64,000 bases of DNA from Methylotenera mobilis JLW8 (lineage in GTDB: Bacteria; Pseudomonadota; Gammaproteobacteria; Burkholderiales; Methylophilaceae): contig NC_012968.1 in the NCBI RefSeq assembly GCF_000023705.1, positions 310,001-374,000 of the forward strand, given 5' to 3'. Shown one piece after another: positions 1-8,070 of this stretch (position 1 is its first letter; every line of letters starts with the position of its first letter). Made by a program: the position numbers and the translations under genes. The notes beneath the pieces were generated by a model. The model had not been told where the DNA came from. It ran no database searches and saw only the letters and a program-made list of their open reading frames with translations.

Positions 1-73
1 AGGTGCAGCCTCCGATGGTTTTGCTTTAATGATAATAGTTAAATAAAACATGATTTTATCGTAAATGCGTTTT

Positions 74-101
74 GCTAGGGCGAGTTTTCGCTCGTCCTAG
101 C
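74..101 (-). terminator. Hairpin downstream of btuB, possible terminator
   Basis: Two 11-base arms (GCTAGGGCGAG and CTCGTCCTAGC) pair with one G-U mismatch around a short T-rich loop. It lies 13 bases beyond the btuB stop codon on the minus strand. There is no clear U-tract on either side, so it could instead be an mRNA-stabilising 3' hairpin. Nothing else is recognised in bases 1-113. Confidence 0.4.
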
Positions 102-113
102 AGTTAGCCAGCG

Positions 114-2009
114 TTAAGGTTTCATGTTGTAGCGTAAGCCTACAAACAAGTTACTGCCAGCGGTGTTGTAAGCGGGTGATGTTGCAGTGTTTCCTGTGTA
201 AGCTAAAACGTAATTCTTATCCAGCACGTTATTGGCACGCGCCTCTAACTTCCACTCTGGGTTGATGCGGTAGTTAGCGGTGAAATTCAATAATGCATAG
301 CCTGGCATGACTTTAGTGTTGGCAAGGTTGTTGTAGCGTGTAGAAGCGCCTTGCATCTCCGCGCCCCACTGCAAATCGCCCAATGTATGCATTAAATTAA
401 CTGAGCCGTAACGATTAGCTTGGCGTGGAGTTAAGTTATCTGTCGCCTCATCTCTTGGTGACTGTACAGTGAAGTTTCCACTTAAGAGTAAGTTGTCGCT
501 TACATTCCAACTGGCATCTGTTGTCACACCTTGTATTTCAACTTTGCCAACGTTGATAGGGCAGAAGCCGCCAAGCGTGCAACTTGGAGTGGCAGGGCCT
601 GCATTCGCGAGTAAGCTGCGAATTTTGTTCTGGAATACAACCACGCCAGCATTAAACTTGCCACCCGTGTATTTAACTCCAGCCTCTACGTTGTCTGACT
701 TTTCTGGAGATAGCGTAGGATCACCAAAGTTTGGATAATACAATTGGTTAAAAGTAGGTGCTCTAAATGCTTTGCCATAATTAGCGGTAACGCGCCATTG
801 AGGCGTGATGCGATAACCATAACCGGCACCGCCAGTGGTGAAATTGCCATACTGAGTGTTATGGTCTTCGCGTACAGAGGCTTGTACGGAGTGGTTGCCA
901 TGATCCAATAGGTAGCTAGCTAAGAAGCTATCATTGTTACGCTCTTTTTTGAATTTGGTTTTAACGTTGGCTACGCTGCTGACGTCTTGCTCAAGTCGAT
1001 CATAAGCCAAGGTAAGTTTGCCCAGTGGCAAAGTAAAGTCATTTTGCCAAGAGAGCTGTTGTTGCTCAGTACGATACTTACTTATGCCTTTAGGGTTGTA
1101 GGTAGAGCTTGCTTTGGATGTGTTCGGTTTTGCATAGCTATCTGAGTCATCTACCCCCATGCCAAGCTTGAATGTACTATGCCAGAAATCAGTAAATTGG
1201 TTTTTGCTGGTAAAAGCATAGCTTTGTAGCGTTTGCTCAGTAAAGTTCTCGTAATTAGAACCATCAAACTCGTTGTGCCCTTTGCTCTCAAAGAACTGCA
1301 GTCCCCATGTGTGGCCTTTTGCCAGCTCAAGTTCTGCATAAGCGGAAGTGCTTAAGTTGCGGTAGCTGTCATCGTCTGAGTCTTTGCCTGTGCGGATGCG
1401 ACGGGCGGAAAAGCTGTCAGTATCCAAACTGCTGACGTTTACGCCATACTTAAGTGCGTTGATACCGCCGTTGATGCCAAACTCTGCAGTTTTTGTATTG
1501 TAAGAACCTAGGCCTACCGCGGCATTCACTAATGGTTTATCCGATAAGCTTTTGCGTGTAAAAATCTGAATCACGCCGCCAATTGCATCAGCACCATATA
1601 GGCTAGATGCAGGACCACGTAAGATTTCTATTTTTTCGATTTGGCCTAGTGGAATGTTTTCAAAAGAGGTCCTCCCTAGCGTAGCGGAGTTCATGCGTAG
1701 GCCATCAACTAGCACTACTGTTTGTTCTGAGCTGGTGCCTCTTAAAAAGACGCTGGCCTCAGTGCCCGCACCTCCGGTAGTAACAATCTGTACGCCAGGT
1801 TGCTGGCGCAGAACGTCAGTAATAGAACCTGCGCCCATGCGCTCTATTTCTTCTCGGTCAATTATAGTTACGTCGCCGATCACATTTTGGCGTGCTTGTG
1901 GCGTACGTGTGGCTGTCACTACAACCTCGTCTAAGTTGATGGTGTCTGTAGCGTAGACTGTTGGATGAAACGCTAGGCCAATCAGGCCAGCGATGATTTT
2001 TTTGTTCAT
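114..2009 (-). CDS. btuB: TonB-dependent vitamin B12 receptor BtuB
   Basis: Outer-membrane TonB-dependent receptor, most likely for cobalamin import. With the ATG at 2009 the protein has 631 residues: a signal peptide (MNKKIIAGLIGL.., cleavage near A20), a Ton box (DEVVVTATR) just after it, a plug domain containing LRGTSSEQTVVLVDG and IEILRGPASSLYG, and a long beta-barrel ending in VGLRYNMKP. The 2009 start is preferred because an AGGGAA ribosome-binding site lies just upstream and the signal peptide starts there; the frame is open further upstream without a plausible N-terminus. The upstream cobalamin riboswitch supports B12 rather than siderophore as substrate. No other btu or cob genes are adjacent, so the inner-membrane importer must be elsewhere. 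Confidence 0.9.
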   Translation of the reverse strand: MNKKIIAGLIGLAFHPTVYATDTINLDEVVVTATRTPQARQNVIGDVTIIDREEIERMGAGSITDVLRQQPGVQIVTTGGAGTEASVFLRGTSSEQTVVLVDGLRMNSATLGRTSFENIPLGQIEKIEILRGPASSLYGADAIGGVIQIFTRKSLSDKPLVNAAVGLGSYNTKTAEFGINGGINALKYGVNVSSLDTDSFSARRIRTGKDSDDDSYRNLSTSAYAELELAKGHTWGLQFFESKGHNEFDGSNYENFTEQTLQSYAFTSKNQFTDFWHSTFKLGMGVDDSDSYAKPNTSKASSTYNPKGISKYRTEQQQLSWQNDFTLPLGKLTLAYDRLEQDVSSVANVKTKFKKERNNDSFLASYLLDHGNHSVQASVREDHNTQYGNFTTGGAGYGYRITPQWRVTANYGKAFRAPTFNQLYYPNFGDPTLSPEKSDNVEAGVKYTGGKFNAGVVVFQNKIRSLLANAGPATPSCTLGGFCPINVGKVEIQGVTTDASWNVSDNLLLSGNFTVQSPRDEATDNLTPRQANRYGSVNLMHTLGDLQWGAEMQGASTRYNNLANTKVMPGYALLNFTANYRINPEWKLEARANNVLDKNYVLAYTGNTATSPAYNTAGSNLFVGLRYNMKP

Positions 2010-2163
2010 TTGAATTTCCCTATGCGACATGCGACCCCGCATGTAACTGATAACTAAGGAAATACAGAAAGGATAAGTGTCGAAACGAAAAGAATTCACG
2101 GCACAAGTTTGTACTTGTGCGCTACGTTTTGAACAACCGTCACCCCGCGGTATTTCCAACTAA

Positions 2164-2399
2164 TTGTTGCGAGGCCGGTCTCCGGGCTCGTGAATGACAT
2201 GTTTTGCACCTTCCCAAGCAGGGGCTATCAAAATAGCGTGGCTCAGTGGTTTATTGCAAAACAATATGATTGAAAATCATATTCACTTACCGTTGCGGGG
2301 GCAGCACAGGGATTGTTATCCGCTCAGAATGACGTATTAACGCACCTATTTCCCAGTTTCACCTTGTTTGTTAACAACAAACATGGCACCTATCAACAA
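2164..2399 (-). promoter_or_regulatory. Cobalamin (B12) riboswitch upstream of btuB
   Basis: Read on the minus strand this leader has the cobalamin-aptamer landmarks in order: GGTGAAACTGGGAA near 2350-2363, the B12-box-like GCTGCCCCCGCAACGGTAAG near 2292-2311, a CCACTG segment, TTGGGAAGGTG, and AGCCCGGAGACCGGCC near 2173-2188. The ends TTGTTG and CAACAA can pair as P1. The RNA would repress btuB when adenosylcobalamin or a related cobalamin is abundant. Between aptamer and gene are two further hairpins (2101-2120 and 2027-2044) that may form the expression platform. Confidence 0.93.
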
Positions 2400-2404
2400 C
2401 GACA

Positions 2405-2410
2405 ATTATA
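2405..2410 (-). promoter_or_regulatory. -10 box of the btuB/riboswitch promoter
   Basis: TATAAT on the minus strand. Initiation 6-7 bases downstream would fall at about 2398-2399, exactly the 5' end of the riboswitch P1 helix. No convincing -35 hexamer is visible. Confidence 0.55.
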
Positions 2411-2495
2411 ACGTTTAAAGATTCAATCAGGCGAACTATCTGGGATAAATTTATTTGTAATGTGTTGTAATACTTTTAAAAATCGCTGTTAGCTA

Positions 2496-2525
2496 TTGAC
2501 TACAATCATTTTTTTCAATTATAGT
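2496..2525 (+). promoter_or_regulatory. Promoter of the ZapB-like gene
   Basis: TTGACT, an 18-base spacer, and TATAGT. The predicted start site is about base 2532, which is the A of the gene's ATG, so the transcript may be leaderless. Confidence 0.6.
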
Positions 2526-2531
2526 GATTGT

Positions 2532-2720
2532 ATGGACGCAGACTTAACAGCACTAGAGCAAAAACTGTTGCAATTAATTGCACGGTATAACGAGCTACGC
2601 GACGAGAACGCGCGCCTACGTGTTGATCTAGGCGCTATGGAATCTGATACCGCTTTGCTAAAAGCGAACATGGCTCAAGCCAGCGAACGTATCGAAGCGT
2701 TAATGCAAAGCCTGCCTTAG
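2532..2720 (+). CDS. Small coiled-coil protein, TIGR02449/ZapB-like
   Basis: A 62-residue protein (MDADLTALEQKLLQL..) with continuous leucine heptads and no membrane segment. It resembles the short TIGR02449 family often found directly before zapA in beta- and gammaproteobacteria, and is ZapB-like in size and coiled-coil form. Gene position (34 bases before zapA, same strand) suggests a role in cell division with ZapA, but that is inference. The ATG at 2532 is preferred over the TTG at 2496, because that TTG is part of the -35 box. No Shine-Dalgarno sequence precedes the ATG. Confidence 0.75.
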   Translation: MDADLTALEQKLLQLIARYNELRDENARLRVDLGAMESDTALLKANMAQASERIEALMQSLP

Positions 2721-2754
2721 TTTTCAATAAACGATTATTTTCGAGTAAAAGCTA

Positions 2755-3048
2755 ATGAGTGAAATTAAAGGCGTTGATGTCAATATCATGGGGCGTGACT
2801 TTACCGTGTCATGCACGGATGAAGAGCGTCCAGGTTTGCTTAATGCCGTCAATTTTTTAGACAAGAAAATGCGCGATATTCGCGATAGCGGCAAAGTTAT
2901 CGGGGTGGAGCGTATTGCGATTATGACTGCGCTCAATTTGTCTTATGAGCTGCTCAATAGTAAAAGCGGCGATGTGAATATCGGCGATATCAAGCGTAGA
3001 ATCTCTATGATGCAAGATCAGATAGATCAAGCTTGTGAGCTAAAATAA
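2755..3048 (+). CDS. zapA: Cell division protein ZapA
   Basis: ZapA binds FtsZ in the cytoplasm and bundles protofilaments at the division ring. The 97-residue product has the usual architecture: an N-terminal FtsZ-binding part (VDVNIMGRDFTVSC, DEERPGLLNAVNFLDKKM) and a C-terminal helix for coiled-coil dimerisation (ISMMQDQIDQACELK). It follows the ZapB-like gene and precedes a 6S RNA; zapA-ssrS linkage is widespread in proteobacteria. Length matches the family. Confidence 0.92.
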   Translation: MSEIKGVDVNIMGRDFTVSCTDEERPGLLNAVNFLDKKMRDIRDSGKVIGVERIAIMTALNLSYELLNSKSGDVNIGDIKRRISMMQDQIDQACELK

Positions 3049-3171
3049 GTATTTTTACAAGTAATTTATTTAGATCGCTATTACGTTTTCTTGATAGCGT
3101 TTTCTTGTAACTGGAGTAGAATCAATTCAATCGTTTTATGATTAAAAATAAAACGTCAGGTTATACAGTTT

Positions 3172-3371
3172 GTTCTCTGCGGCGTGGTTTAGGCTAATAA
3201 TTCCTTGAACTAGTTTATAGCATCGGTTTTAGTCATTCGAGTTGTTGTGTGAGCGCTCTCATGGTGAGTTCTTTTAGAACCCCTTGGCGAGTGACCCTAA
3301 TGCGCTCTAGGCTGTTACCACTTGAGCCTTTTTGGTTCAGGATGCTGGCTTAGGCTACGTCCGTGGAGAAC
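3172..3371 (+). ncRNA. ssrS: 6S RNA
   Basis: The ends form a terminal stem: GTTCTCTGCGGCGT at 3172-3185 pairs with ACGTCCGTGGAGAAC at 3357-3371, with two G-U wobbles and one bulge. A hairpin near the 3' side (CTTGAGCC..GGTTCAGG, about 3321-3342) matches the conserved 6S hairpin, and the interior holds an open asymmetrical region. Position directly after zapA is the usual place for ssrS. 6S RNA imitates an open promoter and sequesters sigma70 RNA polymerase in stationary phase. A possible -10 (TTATAC, 3161-3166) lies at the right distance. The length of about 200 nt is slightly above the E. coli RNA. Confidence 0.88.
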
Positions 3372-3403
3372 TCCTTACTTGATCGCAGGCCTGCTACCTG
3401 GAT

Positions 3404-3775
3404 CTATCTTAAGGCGTGATATTTCAAGTCCGCCAAGCTCACAATTTCCAAGCACTTTTCATGACAGCTTTCTAGTATCACTGGCGGTGCAAATCCAGCC
3501 TCTGATGCCTCTAGCCAGCGGCTTGCGCACAAGCACCAGCGGTCGCCAGCGCGTAATCCCTCAAAGCCGTATTCGGGACGTGGTGTGCTTAAATCGTTGC
3601 CTCTGGAGATTGAAAACGCGAGAAACTCTTCAGTCATTTGCGCACAGACCGTATGGCTACCATGGTCTTCAGCGCCAGTTTCGCAGCAGCCTGAACGGGT
3701 GAATCCGGTGACGGGATCTAGGCTGCAAGTTTGTAATGCGGTACCAAGTACGTTTTTTTGTTGTAGTTTTGTCAT
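3404..3775 (-). CDS. DUF2237 family protein
   Basis: A 123-residue cytosolic protein recognised by the DUF2237 signature: NVLGTALQTCSLDPVTGF near the N-terminus, RSGCCETGAEDHGSHTVCA, MTEEFLAFS, RGNDLSTPRPEYGF, and GDRWCLCASRW. The conserved cysteines (GCC, CLC, TVCA) and the DHGSH histidines suggest metal binding or redox activity, but no function is established and none is assigned. It is transcribed towards the 6S RNA, with 32 bases between the 6S 3' end and its stop codon. Confidence 0.85.
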   Translation of the reverse strand: MTKLQQKNVLGTALQTCSLDPVTGFTRSGCCETGAEDHGSHTVCAQMTEEFLAFSISRGNDLSTPRPEYGFEGLRAGDRWCLCASRWLEASEAGFAPPVILESCHEKCLEIVSLADLKYHALR

Positions 3776-3858
3776 CTTAGCGTTGATTCAGTTTGGAGTT
3801 GGTTCTATTTGATTAGATATAGATTATCATAGACGCTCATTTTTTACAGGAAAACGTA

Positions 3859-4317
3859 ATGCGATATTGGTTAATGAAGTCGGAGCCATCCGATGTTTCA
3901 ATTGACGACTTAGCCGGCTTTGAGAATCAAACCGTGGACTGGTATGGCGTGCGTAACTATCAGGCACGTAACTTTATGCGCGACCAGATGCAGGTGGGGG
4001 ACGGCGTGTTGTTCTACCATTCCAATTGCGACGAGCCAGGTATCGCAGGCATCGCCGAAGTTGCGACACTAGCCTACCCAGATCGCTTGCAGTTTATTGA
4101 AGGCCATAAGTACTTTGACCCCAAAGCCACGCCAGAGACTCCACGCTGGTTTAATGTGGATGTGAAGTTGGTGCGTAAAACGCGTTTGTTGAGTTTGAAA
4201 GAGATGCGCGAGACGCCTGAATTGGAAAACTTGCGCATACTGCAACGCGGTAACCGCTTGTCGATTACGCCAGTTGATCCTAGGGATTGGGCATTTATAC
4301 TGGAGCAGTTGAAATAA
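3859..4317 (+). CDS. EVE domain-containing protein
   Basis: A 152-residue protein made of a single EVE domain (PUA-like fold; thymocyte nuclear protein 1 family). Family signatures are MRYWLMKSEPSD at the start, WYGVRNYQARNFMRDQMQVGDGVLFYHSN, and the GIAGIAEV strand. EVE domains are thought to bind modified bases in nucleic acids; the ligand of this standalone form is not known. An AGGAAAA ribosome-binding site precedes the ATG. It appears monocistronic, bounded by a terminator. Confidence 0.88.
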   Translation: MRYWLMKSEPSDVSIDDLAGFENQTVDWYGVRNYQARNFMRDQMQVGDGVLFYHSNCDEPGIAGIAEVATLAYPDRLQFIEGHKYFDPKATPETPRWFNVDVKLVRKTRLLSLKEMRETPELENLRILQRGNRLSITPVDPRDWAFILEQLK

Positions 4318-4319
4318 AA

Positions 4320-4346
4320 AAAGCTCCTATCATAGATAGGAGCTTT
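4320..4346. terminator. Bidirectional rho-independent terminator
   Basis: The stem AAAGCTCCTATC / GATAGGAGCTTT lies between the convergent EVE and beta-propeller genes. On the minus strand the stem is followed by a T-rich tail (TTTTTTATTT), so it should serve the beta-propeller gene well; the plus-strand tail is shorter. Confidence 0.8.
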
Positions 4347-4394
4347 AGCAAGAAACGGCCTACTTCATAGGGTAGTCATTGGCTAGCTATCTAC

Positions 4395-5519
4395 TTATTT
4401 AGTACCCAATTTAGTGTCTAGGCTACCCATGGATTTTGGATAAGTCACGATACCCCAAGGCATGTCTTTCACCTCGATTTGTTTCGTTACTTCCAGTTTC
4501 TGCGCGTCAATCACGTAAACCGCATCTGATTTACCGCAAGCTAACAGCAGTTGTTTGTCATCTGGGGTAAATGTGAAGTGCCAGCAACGGTTGCCGGTAG
4601 GGATGTCTTTTATTTTCTCATAAGTTTTAGCGTTAAATACTTGTAGCGCTTTTTGTTTGTTAGTTGCTACAAAAATGTGCTCACCGGTTTTGTCGTAAGA
4701 AATGCCGTAAGGCGTTTCGCCAGTATCTACGGTGCGTACAAAGTTAAAGTCTTTATCCAGCACCATGATTTTGTTGCCATACTCGAGTGTGGCTAAGTAG
4801 GTATTGCCATCTGGTGATACTTTAATGCCACGTGGGCGATCGCCATACTCATGGGTCTGAATGGTTTTCACCAAGCTGCCGTCAGCAATATTGTGTACGG
4901 TCACGGTGTTGTCCGCTTCATTGGTGATCACTAAGTTTTTACCGTCGGCTGAAAACTCAATGCCTTCTGTTTCAGGGCCGCCAGTGATTTCACGTACTTT
5001 TTCACCTTTAGTCAAATCGACAACAGCGATTTTGGCGGGGATTTTCTCTTCATCATCGTCATCCTCTTCAACTTTGGCCTTTTCACCTGGTTTCGGTGGT
5101 GGGCCACCTACGGCGCTTGGTTCGGATGATATAAATGCGTAGTTACCGCTGATGCGCACAAACTCTGGATTTTTGCCTACAGGGATTTGTTGTAACACTG
5201 TGCCTGTGGCGGTGTCGATGACTGAAACGCTCGCGTTTTCGCGCGTTGCTACCACCAGTTTTTTACCATCATCAGTAATACCCAAGCCGCGAGGAGATTC
5301 AGCCTTGATGTCAAACTCTTTCACTACTTGCATGGTGGCGAGGTCAATCACGCTTACGCCTGCATCTTGGCGCGTTACATATGCAACGCCACCAGTCGTG
5401 GCGTTATCTGCCGCTGGTGTTTGGTTGGCTGGGTCTTTGCTGCAGCCGTTAATGCCTGCCATAAGCGCTAGTAAAATTAAACTAATACGTGTTTTACTAA
5501 ATGCTGGGGTAAATTTCAT
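4395..5519 (-). CDS. YncE-like (YVTN) beta-propeller lipoprotein
   Basis: A 374-residue protein with a signal peptide ending in a lipobox-like AGINGC (Cys26), suggesting a lipid-anchored periplasmic protein. After a linker come repeats of the YVTN/YncE type (VAYVTRQDAGVSVIDLAT, KKLVVATRENASVSVIDT, KNLVITNEADNTVTVHN, HIFVATNKQKALQVFN), forming a seven-bladed-type propeller. Similar proteins occur beside PQQ-dependent alcohol oxidation genes in methylotrophs, but none is adjacent here, so the role is unassigned. Residues about 134-162 form an unusual Pro-rich then acidic loop (EEDDDDEEK) between blades. It is a single gene with a terminator downstream and paired palindromes upstream. Confidence 0.8.
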   Translation of the reverse strand: MKFTPAFSKTRISLILLALMAGINGCSKDPANQTPAADNATTGGVAYVTRQDAGVSVIDLATMQVVKEFDIKAESPRGLGITDDGKKLVVATRENASVSVIDTATGTVLQQIPVGKNPEFVRISGNYAFISSEPSAVGGPPPKPGEKAKVEEDDDDEEKIPAKIAVVDLTKGEKVREITGGPETEGIEFSADGKNLVITNEADNTVTVHNIADGSLVKTIQTHEYGDRPRGIKVSPDGNTYLATLEYGNKIMVLDKDFNFVRTVDTGETPYGISYDKTGEHIFVATNKQKALQVFNAKTYEKIKDIPTGNRCWHFTFTPDDKQLLLACGKSDAVYVIDAQKLEVTKQIEVKDMPWGIVTYPKSMGSLDTKLGTK

Positions 5520-5657
5520 ACACTCTCTCCAAATTAATTTCTGATGATGTCATGCTGATATTGTGATTTAAATATTAACCCTGCCAAGCATGCAAGAACT
5601 GTACTAAAAGTCTAGCTGATTAAAAACAGAAGCTTACATGCCAAGCGGTACAGGGAT

Positions 5658-5694
5658 GGTTAATATTAGCCAATGGTTGTGGTTGATATTAACC
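5658..5694. repeat. Two direct copies of a 14-bp palindrome (candidate operator)
   Basis: GGTTAATATTAGCC (5658-5671) and GGTTGATATTAACC (5681-5694) both derive from the perfect palindrome GGTTAATATTAACC, and each is followed by AATG. Their start-to-start distance is 23 bp. A partial copy (AATATTAACC) lies at 5571-5580, closer to the beta-propeller gene. The pattern suggests binding by a dimeric regulator upstream of the gene at 5519; no regulator is identified. Confidence 0.4.
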
Positions 5695-5740
5695 AATGTC
5701 GATGGATTTAACCTCAGTCACCGTAGTTTTTACTGCGTCA

Positions 5741-7252
5741 TTAACCTAAAAATAATTTATACGCTGGATTGTTAGTTTCTTCCCAGTGTGGGTATCCTAA
5801 GTTATTTAGGAAATCAGAAAACTCAGTTAGTTCATTTGGCGGCACTTGCATCCCGGCTAATACGCGACCAAAGTCCGCACCGTGATTGCGGTAATGAAAT
5901 AGACTAATGTTCCAATCGTGGCCCATGGTGTCTAAGAACTTCATGAGTGCGCCCGGTTTTTCTGGAAACTCAAACCTGAACACTACTTCGTTCTCGGCCT
6001 GTGGCGCGTGGCCACCAACTAAATGCCGCAAATGTAATTTCGCCACTTCATTCTCTGATAAATCTAGCGCAGGCAAGCCTTGAGCAGCTAAATCTTTCAC
6101 TAGTTGTGCGGATTCCGTTGGGTCGTTAACGGCTACCCCCACAAAAATGTGTGCCTCTGTAGGGTCTGAATAGCGGTAATTAAACTCAGTAATATTGCGG
6201 TTGCCAAGTAAGTGACAGAAGGCTTTAAATGCACCAGGTTTTTCCGGAATCGTGACCGCTAATACAGCTTCACGTTTTTCTCCCAGCTCGGCGCGCTCGG
6301 CAATAAAGCGCAGGCGATCAAAATTCATATTGGCACCAGAGGCGATGCTTATGAGCGTTTTACCCTCCAGCTTTTCGCGTGCGGCGTATGCCTTTAGCCC
6401 AGCCGTAGCTAGTGCGCCTGCTGGCTCTAGAATGCTTCGCGTGTCTTCGAACACGTCTTTGATTGCCGCGCAAATTGCGTCGTTGTCCACTATGATCATT
6501 TCATCAACGTATTGCTGGCAGAGGGCAAACGTATGCTCGCCTACTTGCTTCACTGCAGCGCCATCGGCAAATAAGCCCACTTGCTCCAGCATCACACGCT
6601 GGCCTTGCTGTAATGATTCTGTCATGGCCTCAGCATCGCGTGCTTCTACGCCGATGATTTTAATTTCCGGTCTAACCGCTTTTACATAAGCAGCAATGCC
6701 TGCCAATAACCCACCGCCGCCAACGCAGCAGAAAATCGCTTCAATTGGTTCCGGGTGTGCCTCTAAAATTTCCATCGCAATCGTGCCTTGACCGGCAATC
6801 ACATCGGGATCATCGTAAGGGTGTACGAAGGTCAGGTTCTGGGATTTTTCCAGTTCCAGCGCGTGTACGTAGGCATCAGAGTAACTGTCACCAAACAATA
6901 CCACTTCTGCGCCACGGCTTTTGACCGCATTAATCTTAATCAACGGGGTGGTGGTCGGCATTACGATAACAGCACGACAGCCCAGCTTTTGGGCAGATAG
7001 GGCAACGCCCTGTGCGTGGTTGCCAGCGCTGGCTGCAATCACGCCAGAATCTAGCGCGGCTTTAGGCAGGTAAGCCATTTTGTTGTAAGCGCCGCGTAAC
7101 TTAAATGAAAATACCGGCTGCATGTCCTCGCGTTTCAAGAAAACACGGTTGTGGATGCGTGCCGATAAGTTGGGCTGGAAATCCAATGGTGTGTTTCTGG
7201 CCACGTCGTATACGCGGGAGTTTTTGATTTTTTCTAGATAGTTGGTAGGCAT
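5741..7252 (-). CDS. ilvA: Threonine ammonia-lyase, biosynthetic
   Basis: Converts L-threonine to 2-oxobutanoate and ammonia, the first step of isoleucine synthesis. The 503-residue protein has the PLP domain (Lys51 within SFKLRGAYNK, glycine loop CCVGGGGLLAG near 175-185) and two C-terminal ACT-like domains (IPEKPGAFKAFCHLLG and FPEKPGALMKFLDTMG), the architecture of the allosteric, isoleucine-inhibited enzyme rather than the short catabolic TdcB. The ATG at 7252 has no strong ribosome-binding site. It is divergent from rpiA and stands alone, without ilv neighbours. Confidence 0.95.
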   Translation of the reverse strand: MPTNYLEKIKNSRVYDVARNTPLDFQPNLSARIHNRVFLKREDMQPVFSFKLRGAYNKMAYLPKAALDSGVIAASAGNHAQGVALSAQKLGCRAVIVMPTTTPLIKINAVKSRGAEVVLFGDSYSDAYVHALELEKSQNLTFVHPYDDPDVIAGQGTIAMEILEAHPEPIEAIFCCVGGGGLLAGIAAYVKAVRPEIKIIGVEARDAEAMTESLQQGQRVMLEQVGLFADGAAVKQVGEHTFALCQQYVDEMIIVDNDAICAAIKDVFEDTRSILEPAGALATAGLKAYAAREKLEGKTLISIASGANMNFDRLRFIAERAELGEKREAVLAVTIPEKPGAFKAFCHLLGNRNITEFNYRYSDPTEAHIFVGVAVNDPTESAQLVKDLAAQGLPALDLSENEVAKLHLRHLVGGHAPQAENEVVFRFEFPEKPGALMKFLDTMGHDWNISLFHYRNHGADFGRVLAGMQVPPNELTEFSDFLNNLGYPHWEETNNPAYKLFLG

Positions 7253-7331
7253 GCGTTTTTGTATTAGTTAGGTAGCGGTGTATAGTTATGGTTTGATTGA
7301 TATTATAAAGAATTTATAAGGATTTAAGTAA

Positions 7332-7991
7332 ATGGCGTTTACACAAGACGAATTAAAGCAACAAGTTGCAAAAGCAGCTGTGGAATATGTAAAAAGCGGC
7401 ATCATTGGTGTAGGTACAGGTTCTACCGCTAACTTTTTTATTGAAGAGTTGGCGAAAGTAAAACACAAGATTGATGGCGCAGTCGCCAGCTCTGAAGCAA
7501 CGGCGCAACGTTTGCGTGGTCATGGTATTGAAGTGTTTGATTTGAACTCAGTCGACAACCTTGAGATTTATGTGGATGGCGCTGATGAAATTACAGAGCA
7601 TATGCATATGCTAAAAGGCGGCGGCGGTGCACTCACACGTGAGAAGATTGTTGCAGCTGTAGCCAAAAAATTCATCTGTATCTGTGATGCAACTAAATAC
7701 GTGCCAGTGTTAGGTAAGTTCCCGTTACCAGTAGAAGTCCTGCCAATGGCAAAAAGCCATGTAGCGCGTGAACTGGTTAAATTAGGTGGTCAGCCACAAT
7801 TGCGTGATTTCACTACCGACAACGGTAACCTGATTCTTGATGTACATGGTTTAACGATTACTGATCCGGTAGCGATGGAAGCAAAAATCAACCAAATCGT
7901 AGGCGTGGTAACTAATGGTCTATTTGCCGCTCGTCCAGCAAACGTACTGTTGTTAGCAACGGCTGAGGGTGTGAAAACCTACCAGAAATAA
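7332..7991 (+). CDS. rpiA: Ribose-5-phosphate isomerase A
   Basis: Interconverts ribose 5-phosphate and ribulose 5-phosphate in the cytosol. In a RuMP methylotroph this helps regenerate ribulose 5-phosphate, the formaldehyde acceptor precursor, and feeds PRPP synthesis. The 219-residue protein shows the family motifs in order: [13 protein letters not shown] (28-40), ASSEAT (52-57), VDGADEI (81-87) and [11 protein letters not shown] (95-105, with the catalytic residues). An AAGGA ribosome-binding site sits before the ATG. Length is normal. Confidence 0.96.
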   Translation: MAFTQDELKQQVAKAAVEYVKSGIIGVGTGSTANFFIEELAKVKHKIDGAVASSEATAQRLRGHGIEVFDLNSVDNLEIYVDGADEITEHMHMLKGGGGALTREKIVAAVAKKFICICDATKYVPVLGKFPLPVEVLPMAKSHVARELVKLGGQPQLRDFTTDNGNLILDVHGLTITDPVAMEAKINQIVGVVTNGLFAARPANVLLLATAEGVKTYQK

Positions 7992-8070
7992 CCGTTATTG
8001 GTTAAATTGTAATAATTTTGTCATATTGACTCGCTAGACTGTGCTGATTAGCAGATATTGGAAATTAAAA

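Noticed and set aside
3322-3702. Plus-strand open frame of 126 codons over the 6S 3' end and DUF2237
   Set aside because: It overlaps the 6S RNA and lies opposite a gene with clear family motifs; no ribosome-binding site and no recognisable protein features.
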